Program-made: the position numbers and the translations under genes
Part shown: positions 38,601 to 48,341 of the stretch, one piece after another
How positions within the stretch are numbered: the first letter of the stretch is position 1
How the letters are laid out: each line of letters starts with the position of its first letter
Source of the DNA: CAXXOK01 sp963664595
GTDB taxonomy: Bacteria > Bacillota > Clostridia > Christensenellales > Aristaeellaceae
Assembly: GCA_963664595.2 (NCBI GenBank)
Contig: CAXXOK010000009.1
Coordinates: 91,132 to 155,131 of the forward strand
Direction of reading: 5' to 3'
Length of the DNA: 64,000 bases
Notes under the pieces: generated by a model
What the model saw: only the letters and a program-made list of their open reading frames with translations
The model's database searches: none
What the model was told of the DNA's origin: nothing

Positions 38601-38856
38601 TGCGTGGTCCGCCGCCCTGACCGCGCCCACCGAATCCAGCCCCGTGGCCGTGTATAACGAGGCCGGGGACGCCTGGATTGTGCAGGCGCTTGCCGACGGC
38701 CAGCTGGTAATGCTGGACGCCGCCGACGGCTCCATCCTGGATACCCTGAAGCTGGACGGCGAGGTACGCTCATCGCCCGCCGTGTACCGCAACGTGCTGA
38801 TTATCTCCACCACCGGGAAAGATCCCAGTTACATTTACGCCATTACATTGGAGTAA
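35602..38856 (+). CDS. Membrane-anchored PQQ-type beta-propeller protein
   Basis: 1084 residues. A proline-rich disordered cytoplasmic part (about 1-250) precedes one membrane helix (LLILLIVLIVLGGAFAAVWL). Outside are two similar beta-sandwich domains (each starting near PVELSFVIYAS and PVTVSFSIVSS), a Pro/Thr linker (PTATPQPTEAPTPEPTPT) and a C-terminal propeller with PQQ-like blades (GDSKGVVQCVDVNTLENVWA, ALNKADGSVAWS). AAGGAG lies 3 bases before the ATG at 35602 but 9 before an in-frame TTG at 35608, which may be the true start. Related propellers scaffold cell-envelope proteins, but the role here is unknown. Confidence 0.8.
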   Translation: MTLSDNRYNDPTRPNRDNKPKDSWDQDPFAPYDDPFINPEGTGAPLTESSFGRNITPDDNPYRPPVMQTPSAPAGRQRPASFTATPVERPAYAAPQQVSKHTTPARPADTETAAPRRGGRVARYHDVDAAPAPKAQPAGQPVAPPIAQPAIPATDWPEETRQVPRQADPKDRFSGARTVMPQDRMEGRPVSARDPYRPPVRNNVENPPRQRPKQAPQAPQARPRPVPPARMQDPAYGGGWQQPPAQPPMDPYGDQTPPRRGGRGLLILLIVLIVLGGAFAAVWLPDWSTAEGGIGKTVGSLQTSLKNLFAPEEIVIRDFSVQPDSGTAPVELSFVIYASTATETLRIVDDQGLAVLEKTLSDQDRLLGTVTKNSDGNNIWKLRQTFETAYTGNLTAQVMGKDGEWDTLNGLSQAVKIEPPMVFDPPIQGFLCSTVSDEVPVTVSFSIVSSLDVSAVRVVNDYGDEIARLTVNDAGVNMTETDENRVWTLQGTIEEAYSGSLYVGYEQIVGEGYTQSDYRETVEYTPASIPETTDVPAATPAPTATPQPTEAPTPEPTPTVEPDPTPTPSPTLMPQLSAQADDSEDAGIVAVSTTLYEGTSKIDTYSRAELINMLDSTKYAIWDQSGILTFRGGPLRQNAAFGTVEVKSGSMSELWKVPMDGTNKMNGVSLTGVSWPGQAAIVKWPTEVRQMLDIYTEMKTKTALKEVIVGAQNGKLYFLDLTTGEYTRDPIEIKWPSNGAVSVYTDGSPIVSFGQFYSIKADKTQIDNGLHLFSLISNKELTLIDGRDKPKQTNYSGFSGAPLFDKNTGAMVVGGQNGVLYLADFETDFDYIVGTLDTTLKYHRYLWTATSQAAKETRIDGSVAMYGPYAYFGDSKGVVQCVDVNTLENVWAVRTGDAIEGTPALDMSAEGDEVALYVGTTIQNGGREGTASFFRYDALSGRQSWEFEVPDLAYTTSDPVGIYASPVVGQNKADGLVFFTASNGSAGSILYALNKADGSVAWSAALTAPTESSPVAVYNEAGDAWIVQALADGQLVMLDAADGSILDTLKLDGEVRSSPAVYRNVLIISTTGKDPSYIYAITLE

Positions 38857-38863
38857 ACAACAG

Positions 38864-39865
38864 ATGAAAATTTATGTGGATGCCATGGGGGGCGATTACG
38901 CCTCCGAGGCGATTGCCGAAGGCGTGAAGGAAGCCCTGAAGCTGCACCCGCAGCTGCGCATTGAGCTGGGCGGCCCGCAGGAGGATGTGGAGCCTATGAT
39001 GGCCGCCGTCCTCTCCGATGCGCCGGAGCTGATGGTGCGCGTTACCATTACGGACTGCCCCGAGCTGATCAAAAACGAGGAAGCCCCCGTGATCGCCGTA
39101 CGCAAAAAGCTGAAAAGCGCCATTGTGGACGGTATGCTCAAGCTCAGGGACAAGCAGGTGGACGCCTTTGTGTCCGCCGGGTCCACGGGCGCGGTGCTCG
39201 CGGGCGGCATGTTCCGCCTGGGGCGCATCAAGGGGATCGACCGCCCCGCCCTCGCCCCGCTGCTGCCCAACGGCAAGGATTATTTTCTGCTCATTGACTG
39301 CGGCGCCAACGTGGACTGCCGCCCCGAATACCTGAACCAGTTCGCCATGATGGGCGACGCCTATATGCGCGGCATGCGCGGGCTGCAAAAACCCCGCATC
39401 GGCCTGGTGAACAACGGCGCGGAGGCCGAAAAGGGCTGCGAGCTGACCAAGGCCGCCCACAAGCTGCTGGCCGAGGGCAAGCTCAACTTCGTGGGCAATG
39501 TGGAGGCCCGTTACATCACCCATGACCAGGCGGACGTGATCGTGTGCGACGGCTTTGTGGGCAACGTGATCCTCAAGTTTATGGAGGGCGTCGCCGAAAC
39601 GCTGATGGGCATGATCAAAAAGGAAATCACCGCCGATGCCAAGTCCAAAATGGGCGCGCTGCTTGCCAAAAAGGCGTTTAAGCGCGTGAAAAAGACCATG
39701 GATTATTCCGAGGTCGGCGGCGCGCCGCTGCTGGGCGTTAACGGCGTGGTGATCAAGGCGCACGGCTCCAGCAACGGGCACGCCATTGCCTGCGCCATCA
39801 AACAGGCCGTGCAGATGGTGGAGGCCGATGTGGTCGGCGCCATTGAGAACGGGATCCGGCCGTAA
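38864..39865 (+). CDS. plsX: Phosphate acyltransferase PlsX
   Basis: 333 residues. PlsX converts acyl-ACP and phosphate to acyl-phosphate, the first step of phospholipid synthesis in most Bacillota. MKIYVDAMGGDYA at the start, STGAVLAGG, and ALAPLLPNG with DCGANVDCRPEYL are family signatures, as is CDGFVGNVILK. It is followed by acpP, rnc, smc and ftsY, the standard order in this phylum. Confidence 0.96.
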   Translation: MKIYVDAMGGDYASEAIAEGVKEALKLHPQLRIELGGPQEDVEPMMAAVLSDAPELMVRVTITDCPELIKNEEAPVIAVRKKLKSAIVDGMLKLRDKQVDAFVSAGSTGAVLAGGMFRLGRIKGIDRPALAPLLPNGKDYFLLIDCGANVDCRPEYLNQFAMMGDAYMRGMRGLQKPRIGLVNNGAEAEKGCELTKAAHKLLAEGKLNFVGNVEARYITHDQADVIVCDGFVGNVILKFMEGVAETLMGMIKKEITADAKSKMGALLAKKAFKRVKKTMDYSEVGGAPLLGVNGVVIKAHGSSNGHAIACAIKQAVQMVEADVVGAIENGIRP

Positions 39866-39898
39866 GGTTTTATTTGCAATTATAAGGAGGACGCACAC

Positions 39899-40126
39899 AT
39901 GGTTTTTGACAAAGTTCGAGACATGATCGCTGAACAGCTGCAGGTGGACGCGGCGGAAATCGCCCCCGAAAGCCGCCTCGTGGAAGACCTGAAGGCGGAC
40001 AGCGCCAACGTGATGGTACTGATCCTGGAACTTGAAAGCGAATTCGGCATTGAAGTTGAGGACGACGTGATTCTCGGCCTGAAAACGGTTGGGGATGTCG
40101 TGAAGTACATCGAGGACAACCAATAA
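39899..40126 (+). CDS. acpP: Acyl carrier protein
   Basis: 75 residues, an acidic four-helix protein that carries fatty-acyl chains on a phosphopantetheine arm. The attachment serine is in LKADSANVMVLILELE, a variant of the usual DSLD. The ribosome site AAGGAGG is strong, as expected for an abundant protein. It lies 33 bp after plsX. Confidence 0.95.
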   Translation: MVFDKVRDMIAEQLQVDAAEIAPESRLVEDLKADSANVMVLILELESEFGIEVEDDVILGLKTVGDVVKYIEDNQ

Positions 40127-40139
40127 CCAGACCGTCCAT

Positions 40140-40207
40140 AAGGCTTGCTCTGCTTTGTTGGCGTTACGTTGGGCTCAAAGCATCGCTTGCCTGGCAGAGT
40201 AAGCCTT
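40140..40207. repeat. 68-bp inverted-repeat element
   Basis: AAGGCTTGCTCTGC and GCAGAGTAAGCCTT are 14-bp inverted ends with one mismatch. It follows acpP by 13 bp. The rest of the gap to rnc (40208-40518) shows no gene; CATATATACTG near 40245 could be a -10 region. Confidence 0.55.
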
Positions 40208-40518
40208 CTGAACAGGCTGGAGACTGCCCTAGTCTGAAGAAGGCATATATACTGTTGATGCCGGTTGGGCTTAACAGTGCTTGCTTACAGTTTGATGCGC
40301 GTTTTTGGATGCCATACTGCGCGAAGAGAATGCCTTTTGAACCGGCGGAAAAGTATCCACGTTATAGACGGGAGTATCGACAGGCTGTTGCATTGGAAAA
40401 TCACGAACGATGGGGCTTTGCGGGGCAGGGACGCAGCCGTGCGGACTGCCGCCGCCAAACCGGGTGAAAACGCCCCCACGTTTTTCATGCAACGGCTTCT
40501 TCGTTTGGGAGGGATTGT

Positions 40519-41178
40519 GTGCGCGAGCTGGAGGATAAGCTTGGCTACCGGTTTGAGAACCCGGATCTGTTGAAGCTGGCGCTCACCCATCCGTCGCTGC
40601 TGGAAAAGAAGGATAACCAGCGGCTGGAGTTTCTGGGCGACGCGGTGCTGGAGTACTGCGTCAGCGACAGGCTCTACCGCAAATATCCGCTCAGCGACGA
40701 GGGCACGCTTACGGCCCGGCGCGCGGCGCTGGTGTGTGAGGAAACGCTGGCCTATCTGGCCGGCACGCTTGCGATCGGCACCCATCTGCGCATGGGCTAC
40801 GGCGAGGAGCAGACGCAGGGCCGCCAAAAGCCCGCCATCCTGGCCGACGCCATGGAGGCCGTGATCGCGGCCGTATGCCTGGACGGCGGCATGCCCGCCG
40901 CGCAGGCGCTGGTGGGGCGGCTGTTTGAGGACGACAAGGCTCTGGCCGCGCTCCGGGGGCGCGACGATAAGGGCGAGCTCCAGGCCCTCACCCAGGCGCA
41001 GGGATTGGGCCTGCCGGAATATACCGTTACAAGCGAGGACGGCCCCCCGCACGACCGGCGCTTCACCGTGGAGGTATGGATCGCGGGGCGGTTTGCCGCC
41101 CGGGGCGAGGGCGGCTCCAAAAAGGCGGCCGAGCAGGCCGCCGCGCGGCAGGCGTTGGATGCGCAGGCAGCACCGTAG
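40519..41178 (+). CDS. rnc: Ribonuclease III
   Basis: 219 residues. RNase III cuts double-stranded RNA in rRNA and mRNA processing. The catalytic signature NQRLEFLGDAVLEY and the later Asp/Glu in ILADAMEAVIAAV form the metal site. The double-stranded RNA-binding domain covers about 150-215, ending in GSKKAAEQAAARQAL. The start is GTG with GGAGGG upstream. smc follows after about 110 bp. Confidence 0.96.
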   Translation: MRELEDKLGYRFENPDLLKLALTHPSLLEKKDNQRLEFLGDAVLEYCVSDRLYRKYPLSDEGTLTARRAALVCEETLAYLAGTLAIGTHLRMGYGEEQTQGRQKPAILADAMEAVIAAVCLDGGMPAAQALVGRLFEDDKALAALRGRDDKGELQALTQAQGLGLPEYTVTSEDGPPHDRRFTVEVWIAGRFAARGEGGSKKAAEQAAARQALDAQAAP

Positions 41179-41287
41179 GGCGAAAAGCTCTGCGGCGCTT
41201 GTGCCTTTCGGGGCGGCGCGCGTAAAAAATCAAGCAGGAAAGCAGGAACGCTTTGAACAGTTTTTCTGATACGGGAGCGTCCATCAT

Positions 41288-44200
41288 ATGCGGCTAAGCA
41301 AGCTGGAAATTTACGGATTCAAATCCTTTGCCAAGCGCACGCAGATTGTTTTTCCCCAGAACGTAACGGGCATCGTGGGCCCCAACGGCTGCGGGAAAAG
41401 CAACATTGCCGACGCTGTCCGCTGGGTGCTGGGCGAGCAGAGCCCCAAGCAGCTGCGCGGCAACGCCATGACGGACGTTATTTTCAACGGCACCCAGCAG
41501 CGCAAGCCTATGAACTACTGCGAGGTCACCCTGACGTTTGACAACACGGACGGCGAGCTGGAAACGGAGTACACCGAGGTGGCCGTGTCCCGCCGGGTGT
41601 TCCGCAGCGGGGACAGCGAGTATATGCTCAACGGCAGCGCCTGCCGCCTCAAGGATGTGATCGACCTCTTCCGCGATACGGGGCTGGGCCGCGAGGGCTA
41701 CTCCATCATCGGGCAGGGGCGCATGGACGAAATCCTCTCCAACCGCAGCGAGGACCGCCGCGCCGTGTTTGAGGAGGCCGCGGGCATCAGCCGTTTCCGC
41801 GCCCGCAAGGAAGAGGCGGAGCGCAGGCTTTTGCGCAGCGACGAAAACCTGAACCGCGTGCGGGACCTGCTGGAGGAGCTTCAGGGGATGCTGGGGCCCA
41901 TGGCCGCGCAGGCAGAGCTGGCCAAGGAATATCTGGCCCTGTCCGAAACCCTGCGCGAGCTGGATGTAACCCTCTACCTGCGCAAGTTTGACCGTCTGAA
42001 AAAGCGCACCGCCACCGTGGAGGACGCGCTGCGGGCGGTGGCCGAGGAAATACAGTCCGCAACCGGTCAGCTTAAAGCCCTCAGCGACGGGCGCGAGCAC
42101 AAGGAAGCGGATCTGGAGGCTTTGCAGCAGGCGTTGTCCGACGCGCATCAGACGGCGTTGCTGCTGAAAAAAGAAGAGCTTCACCTGGCGCAGGAGCAGC
42201 GCCAGGCGGTGTCGTCGCGCGCCGAGGCCGCCCGGGAGACCGTGGAGCGGCTGGACAGCGAGCGCGAAGCCGCGGAGGCCCGCCGCCGGATGATTGAGGC
42301 GACGGCCGACGAATCCAAATCCGGCGAAGCGGAGGGCGAACGCCTGCGCGCCGAGGCCGAGGCGCAGCTTGCGCAGCGCCGCGCCGAGAACGAGTCCGCG
42401 GCACAGGCCGCCGATGGGCTGGAGGAGGAGCTGAACCGGCATAAGAGCGCCATCATCGAGATGATGAACCGCGTGCAGGAGCAGAAAACCACGCACGCGC
42501 GCCAAAGCGCGATGCTTTCCCAGATGGAAAAGCGCAGGGCCGAGCTGGAAGGCTCGCTGGCCGGGGATACGCAAAAGGAAACCGCGCTGCAAACCGCGTA
42601 TGAAACCGCGCGGCAAAACCTGCAGCGGGAAACGCAGTTGCTCCGGGAGCGCGAGGAAGCGTATCAGTCGCTGGAGGGCAGCGCGCAGCGGTTGCAAGCC
42701 GAGGCCGGGGCGCAGAAGGCCGCCGCCGCCAAGCTGGCGGAGCAGGCCCGCGCGCTGGAGCTGCGTGTGGAAACCTTGCAGGAGCTGGCCGAGGGCTACG
42801 AGGGCTATCAGGTCGCCGTGAAGGAAGCCCTGAGCTTTGCCAAGGCGCGGGGGCTTTCCGGCGTGCACGATGTGGTCGCCAAGCTCATTTCCGTGCCGGG
42901 GGCCTATGAAACGGCGTTTGATATGGCGCTGGGCGCGGCCATGCAGCATATCGTCACCGATACGGAGCACACCGCCAAAACCATCATTGAGCACCTGCGG
43001 CAAAACCGGCTGGGGCGCGCCACCTTTCTGCCGATCTCGGCCATGAAAGGCCGCACGCTGAGCGCCGGGGAACGCCGGGTGCTCTCCATGAAGGGCTGTT
43101 TGGGCGTGGCCAGCGAGCTGTGCGAATACCCGGAGCAGTACCGCGGCGTGATCGAAAACCTGCTGGGCCGCACCGTGCTGGCAGAGGATCTGGACAGCGG
43201 CGTGCAGATTATGCGGGTGGGCGCCCACGCGTTCCGTCTGGTCACCCTACAGGGCGATGTGATGCACGCGGGCGGCAGCATGACCGGCGGCAGCACGCAG
43301 CAGCGCTCGCAAAACCTGCTGGGGCGCGACCGTATGATCCGCGACCAGAAGCAGGCGCTGGAGAACACCGCCGCCGCGCTGGAGCAGGCCATGACGCGCG
43401 CCGACGCGCTGACCCGTGAGCAGGAGGAAACGCAGCAGAAGCTGGAGTCCGCCCGCTACGAGCTGCAGCAGCAGGAAATTGCCGTGGTACGCGATACCGA
43501 GCGGCAGGCATCCGCCAAGGCGGAGCTGGACAACCATCTGCTGCAATTGACCGATGTGCGGGAGGCCGTGGCGCAGCTGGATGAGGATATCGAGGAAATC
43601 CAGGCTGATCTCCGCCGCGCCACCAACCTGACGGACGAGGACGCGCCCGATGAGGCGGCCATGGCGGAAAAAACCACCGAGCTCAGCGCCGCCCTCAATA
43701 AGGCGCGGCGCGAGCGGGAGCGTACCCAGGAGGCGCTGACGGCGGCGCTGCTGTCCCTACAGCAGGCCGAGCACCAGTGCGACCGCGTCCGGCGGGATTT
43801 CAGCCGCCTGGAAACCGAGCGGGAAACCTGCCTGAAGGATCTGACCGCGCTGGCCCGCCGCAAGGAGCAGGCGGAAGCCGTGATCGAGGCAACGGCCGCC
43901 GAGCTGGCCCTGGCCGGGGAGCGCATCGCGCTGGCCGAGGCCGCCGCGGCCCAGGCCGGAGAGGGCGTAACCCAGGCTGAGGCGGCGCGCACCGAGGCGC
44001 AGAAAACGCTCCGGGAGCTGCAAACCGAGATCGAGGCCGTGCGCATGCAGCTGGACAAGGCTGTGGAGCGCGAGCACCGTCAGGAGATGAGCATGGAGCG
44101 CGCCCGGGCGGAGCTGGAGCAGCTGGACCAGCGGTTGTGGGATACCTACAGCCTGAGCTATGCAGGGGCGCAGGCCGCTTATGACGAATACCTCCTTGTC

Positions 44201-44891
44201 AAACAGGAGGCGGGCGGCGACGAGAACTTTGACGAAAAGGCCGCCGAGACGCAGGCGGAGGAGATCCGCGCGCGCATCAAGGCGATGGGGCACGTAAACA
44301 CCGGCGCGATTGACGAATACGCCCAGCTCAACGAGCGTATTACCGAGCAGGCCGTGCAGCAGGATGATATCCTGAAGGCCAAGCAGGACCTGGAGGGCCT
44401 GATCGTGGGGCTGGAAAAGGAAATGCGCAAGGTGTTTACCGAGCAGTTTCAGCTGTTGCAGGAGTACTTTGCAGTCTCCTTCAAGCGGCTGTTCGGCGGC
44501 GGACACGCGGAGCTGAAGCTGGAAACCCCGAAGGAGCCCGCTGCACTGCGACGTGGAGGTGATCGTGCATCCGCCGGGCAAGAAGCGGCAGATGCTTTGA
44601 GCCTGTTTTCCAATGGCGAGCGCGCGCTGACCGCCATTGCGCTGCTGTTTTCGATGCTCAACGCTGCGGCCCTCGCCCTTTTGTATTCTGGACGAGGCGG
44701 AGGCTGCGCTGGACGAAGCGAACGTCGGCAGCTACGGCGATTATCTGCGCGAGATGGCCGGGCATACGCAGTTTATCGCGATCACCCACCGCAAGGGCAC
44801 CATGGAGCGGTGCGATTCGCTGTTCGGCGTGGCGATGGAAGAGCGCGGCGTGAGCGATCTGGTGAGCGTGAACCTGAAGGACTATCAATAG
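41288..44891 (+). CDS. smc: Chromosome segregation protein SMC (frameshifted near the 3' end)
   Basis: About 1200 residues if repaired, the normal size. The Walker A head GPNGCGKSNIADAVRWVLG, long coiled coils, and a central hinge (about 490-680: YQVAVKEALSFAKARG to GGSMTGGS) are intact. After about 44530 the frame breaks at least three times within 150 bp: VEVIVHPPGKKRQM, then SLFSNGERALTAIALLFSML, then PSPFCILDEAEAALDEANV lie in different frames. The original frame runs on to 45034 as nonsense. The ABC signature reads SNGE instead of SGGE. SMC is normally required for chromosome organisation, so sequence error is the simplest explanation. Confidence 0.88.
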
Positions 44892-44899
44892 GAGCGAGC

Positions 44900-45804
44900 A
44901 TGGCAAACGTAATGGCAAACTATTTTCCCGGCTGCGGGAGGGGCTTTCCAAAAGCCGCGGCCATATCAACGCCGTGGTGGGCGATCAGGCGGTGGCGGAT
45001 GAGGACTATCTGGACAGCCTGCTGGACGCGCTGATTTTATCGGACATGGGCGCGACCTGCGCCGAGGAAGCGATTGCCGCAGCTGCGCGGCCGCGCGGCC
45101 AAGCCGCGGGCGTCAAGGACGTGAAGGGGCACAAGGAGCTCCTCAAGGAGATCCTGGCGGATATGCTGGACGTGCCCAAAGATCCGCTGCGCTGGCCGAT
45201 GGTGATGCTCGTTGTGGGCGTCAACGGCGTGGGCAAAACCACGACCATCGGCAAGCTGGCGCTGCGCTTTCAGGCGCTGGGGCGCACCATCATGCTGTGC
45301 GCGGCGGATACCTTCCGCGCGGCGGCGGCGGAGCAGCTGAGCATTTGGGCGCAGCGCGCCAAGGTGCCGCTGATCAAGCATCAGGAGGCGGCCGATCCCG
45401 CCGGCGTGGTGTTTGACGCCGTCCGCTCCGCCAAGGCAAACGGCACGCATCTGTTGATTGTGGATACGGCGGGACGCCTGCACAACAAGAAAAACCTGAT
45501 GGAAGAAATGGAAAAGATGCGCCGCGTGATCGACCGCGAGTTTCCCGAGGCGGCGGTGCGCTGCCTGCTGGTGGTGGACGCCACCACCGGGCAGAACGGC
45601 TTGCAGCAGGCCAAGGCGTTTTCCGAGGCGGCGGGCATCACCGGCGTGGTGCTCACCAAGCTGGACGGCACGGCCAAGGGCGGCGTGATCTTCCCCATTG
45701 TGCGGGAGCTGAAGGTGCCCGTGATGTATGTGGGCGTGGGCGAAGGGATAGACGATTTACAGGCGTTCGATGCCAGAGAGTATGTAAGCGCGCTGCTGGA
45801 GTAG
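44900..45804 (+). CDS. ftsY: Signal recognition particle receptor FtsY (one frameshift near the start)
   Basis: The ATG at 44900 has AGGAG upstream, 8 bp after smc. One base seems missing in the first codons (ATGGCAAAC for ATGGGCAAAC). Restoring it gives KLFSRLREGLSKSRGHINAVV joined to the intact remainder (44974-45804). The GTPase domain has GVNGVGKTTTIGKLA, CAADTFRAAAAEQL, DTAGRLHNKKNLMEE and TKLDGTAKGG. The protein docks the signal recognition particle at the membrane. The acidic N-terminal domain of some FtsY proteins is absent, as is common in Bacillota. Confidence 0.92.
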
Positions 45805-45904
45805 GCGGGTACGCGGCCGCGGTTTTTGCCGCGGGGCTGCCCGGCGATAAAACCCCCGGACCTTTCCTGTGCTATCGACCGACTGTGATTCTTGGGAGGA
45901 TACG

Positions 45905-46791
45905 ATGTTTCTGACCAGCTATATTTTCAAAAGCAAGGCCATCCGGTCCCTGAAGGGCAACTGGCAGACGGCGCTGATCGTCAGCTTTATCGCGGGGCTG
46001 CCCGGCACCATCAACGCGCTGATGCGCTCCACCCAGCTGCCGGAGGTATACGGCTATACGTATGAGGAGCTGCTGGCCGCCAGCCAGCAGATCAGCCCCG
46101 GCACGCTGTGGCTGCTGGGCATTGTGGCGTTGTGCACGTTCCTGTTCACGCCGGTGCTGTCGGTGGGGTGCTACAATTATTTCATCAAGCGCATTCAAGG
46201 CAAGGAAATAGGCGTGACAGGCGTGCTTTCGCGCAGGGCGTATTTTCCTGGCGCGCGCTGTGGCTGCAAATCGTGATGTGGGTGAAAACCTTCCTATGGG
46301 GGCTTTTGTTTGTGGTCCCCGGGATTATCGCGCCATGCTGCGCTACGCGATGGCGCCGTATTATCTGGCGGAGCACCCGGAGATGACGGCGGCTGAGGCG
46401 ATCAATAAAAGCAAGGAAGCGATGGCGGACAAAAAAACTCAGCCTGTTTATGCTGATGCTGTCGTTCGTCGGCTGGGTGTTTATGGCGACTGACCGTGCA
46501 AATTCTGCTGCTCTCCTTCAGCACGATCATCTCGCATGGTTGCCTATCAGTTCCTGGAGCTGTTTGTGCGTTACGTATTTCAGCGCGTCGCGTTGTCGGC
46601 GTTCTATCATGGCGGTCGTCGCGCACGGAGGGCATTGAACAAGGCCAAGCAGGAAGCCGACGCGTTTATCGCCCGCATGCAAAGCCGCATGCCCTATGGC
46701 CCGGACGGCGGCGCGGATGACGAAACGCAAGACGATGCCACCTGTGGACGATGCACCCGAAGACGACGAACCAAAGGACGGGGAGCAGTAG
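45905..46791 (+). pseudogene. DUF975-family membrane protein, several frameshifts
   Basis: The ATG at 45905 follows GGGAGGA. MFLTSYIFKSKAIRSLKGNW opens a DUF975-type integral membrane protein, but the frame shifts near 46245, 46330, 46435 and at least twice more. Pieces in successive frames line up with the family: ALWLQIVMWVKTFLWGLL, then LRYAMAPYYLAEHPEMTAAEAI, then LFMLMLSFVGWVF, then VAYQFLELFVR, and finally an acidic tail ending DDEPKDGEQ. The function of the family is unknown. Either the gene is decayed or the consensus here is poor; adjacent genes have the same problem. Confidence 0.75.
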
Positions 46792-46793
46792 CC

Positions 46794-47555
46794 ATGCCCG
46801 TCCCTCAAGGCGTACGCGTCCGATCTGGAGTACAGCTACGCGGCGGGCGTGTACCCGAGCCTGACGCTTACTGGAGAAAGCGCCGGAGCGCGCCCTGCGG
46901 CTGCTGCTGTCGGACAAGGCGGCGGGCGAGGGTGTTCATAAGCTGCGGCGGCTGTGCGCGGAACACGGTGTGCGTGAGGAGATCGCCCCCAAAGCGCTCT
47001 CCCGCATCCTCGGCAAGGAAAACGTGTATACGCCGCCGTGGTGTTTGAACAACGGCAGGAAACCCCGCCCGATAGCGGACTGCGGCCGCACGTCGTGCTC
47101 CACCACCCGATGGACGAGGGCAACCTCGGCACCATCCAGCGCACAATGCTCGGGCTGGGGCTGAAAGACTCTGGTTATCATCCGCCCGGCGGCCGATCCG
47201 TTCGACCCCAAGGTCGGTGCGCGCGGCGATGGGCGCGCTGTTTTCCTTGAACGCATTGCGCAATATGATGATTTTGAAAGCCTACCGCGCGGCGTATCCC
47301 GCGCACGCGCTGTATCCCTTTATGCTGGACGGCGCGACGGAGCTGGAGCAGGCGGTAAAAGGCGCGAAAACGCCCTGGGCGCTGGTGTTCGGCAACGAGG
47401 GCGCGGGCCTGCCCCCGGCGTTTGCCGCGCTGGGGCAGGCGGTGAAGATACGCCAGAGCGACGCGGTGGATTCGCTGAACCTCGCGGTTTCGGCGGCGAT
47501 CGGCATGTACAGGTTTACACAGGAGGCGCACAATGGAACATCAGGAGATTTATGA
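46794..47555 (+). pseudogene. TrmH/SpoU-family RNA methyltransferase, several frameshifts
   Basis: The start at 46794 lies 3 bp after the previous stop, with GGGAGCAG as ribosome site. Reassembled from three frames, the product has SDLEYSYAAGVYPSLT, an N-terminal substrate-binding part, and the three SPOUT motifs: DEGNLGTIQRTMLG, FGNEGAGLPP and DSLNLAVSAAIGMY. These bind S-adenosylmethionine in the trefoil knot used to methylate rRNA or tRNA ribose. At least four single-base shifts are needed. The final stretch (from about 47217) is intact and overlaps the next gene by 23 bp. Confidence 0.75.
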
Positions 47556-48075
47556 TCAGGTCTGCCGCTGCGTGCGGCATCTGCACAGGGAAGCGAAGCT
47601 GAAAACCGGCGCGGTGGTGGTGCTGGGCTGCTCCTCCAGCGAGGTATGCGGCCTGCGGATCGGCAAGGGGCGCAACCCCGAAATCGGCCGGGTGCTGGCC
47701 GGTGCATTTCTGGATAGCTGCCGCAGCCTGGGGCTGGACGCCGCGGTGCAGTGCTGCGAGCATTTAAACCGCTCGCTGGTGATGGAGCAGGCAACGCTCA
47801 CCCGCCTGGGCCTTACACAGGTCAAGGCCCGCCCTGTGCCCGAGGCCGGTGGCTCCACCGCCGCCGCGGCCTATGAGCTGTTCCGGCACCCCGTGCTGGC
47901 GCAGGCCATACAGGCCGACGCCGCCATTGATATCGGCGATACGCTGGTGGGCATGCATATCCGCCCCGTGGCCGTGCCGCTGCGCATGGATAATCCTACC
48001 GTGGGCGAGGCCCATGTGGTGATGGCTTATGCCCGCCTGCCGCTGATCGGCGGGGAGCGCGCGGTGTACGAATAA
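47533..48075 (+). CDS. TIGR01440/UPF0340-family protein (YwlG-like)
   Basis: 180 residues, matching the YwlG family of unknown function throughout: TGAVVVLGCSSSEV, GLDAAVQCCEHLNRSLVMEQ, VPEAGGSTAAAAYELF, ADAAIDIGDTLVGMHIRPVAVPLR and RLPLIGGERAVY. Its start overlaps the methyltransferase end, with AGGAGG well placed. An R1 element and a terminator follow. Confidence 0.9.
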   Translation: MEHQEIYDQVCRCVRHLHREAKLKTGAVVVLGCSSSEVCGLRIGKGRNPEIGRVLAGAFLDSCRSLGLDAAVQCCEHLNRSLVMEQATLTRLGLTQVKARPVPEAGGSTAAAAYELFRHPVLAQAIQADAAIDIGDTLVGMHIRPVAVPLRMDNPTVGEAHVVMAYARLPLIGGERAVYE

Positions 48076-48091
48076 CCAAGGCACTAGGTAA

Positions 48092-48265
48092 CATGCCTGA
48101 AAAATGAATGGTCCAGGGCCATGGCCCTGGTCAGGTTGCAAGGGTGAAACCCTTGCCCGGGGTATAGGGGGCAGAGCCCCCATCCCACGCCCCAAAGCGA
48201 GCGAACAGCGCCGCAGGCGCTATGAGGCGAGCGGCGATCATGACCCGGTAAGGTTCTATAACAAA
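48092..48265. repeat. R1 repeat element, copy 4 (inverted, diverged)
   Basis: It shares the R1 layout with changed stems that keep pairing: CCAGGGCCATGGCCCTGG, GCAAGGGTGAAACCCTTGC and GGGGGCAGAGCCCCC. It then has AGCGAGCGAACAGCGCCG and GGCGCTATGAGGCGAGCGGC, as in other copies. Confidence 0.75.
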
Positions 48266-48303
48266 CAAAAACCGCCGCCCACAAAAGGCCCGGCGGTTTT
48301 TTG
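48266..48303 (+). terminator. Terminator hairpin
   Basis: AAAAACCGCCG pairs with CGGCGGTTTTTT. It works on both strands between the YwlG-like gene and the convergent peptidase gene. Confidence 0.8.
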
Positions 48304-48341
48304 TATAAAGGGTTCTGCCTGTATGTATTTCATAATCATTA

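Noticed and set aside
44530..44720. Programmed frameshifting in smc
   Set aside because: Three shifts without slippery heptamers, and neighbouring genes have similar indels; error is simpler.
44974..45034. Continuation of the smc frame through the start of ftsY, suggesting a fusion
   Set aside because: The true SMC C-terminus is in another frame ending at 44891, and ftsY has its own start and ribosome site.
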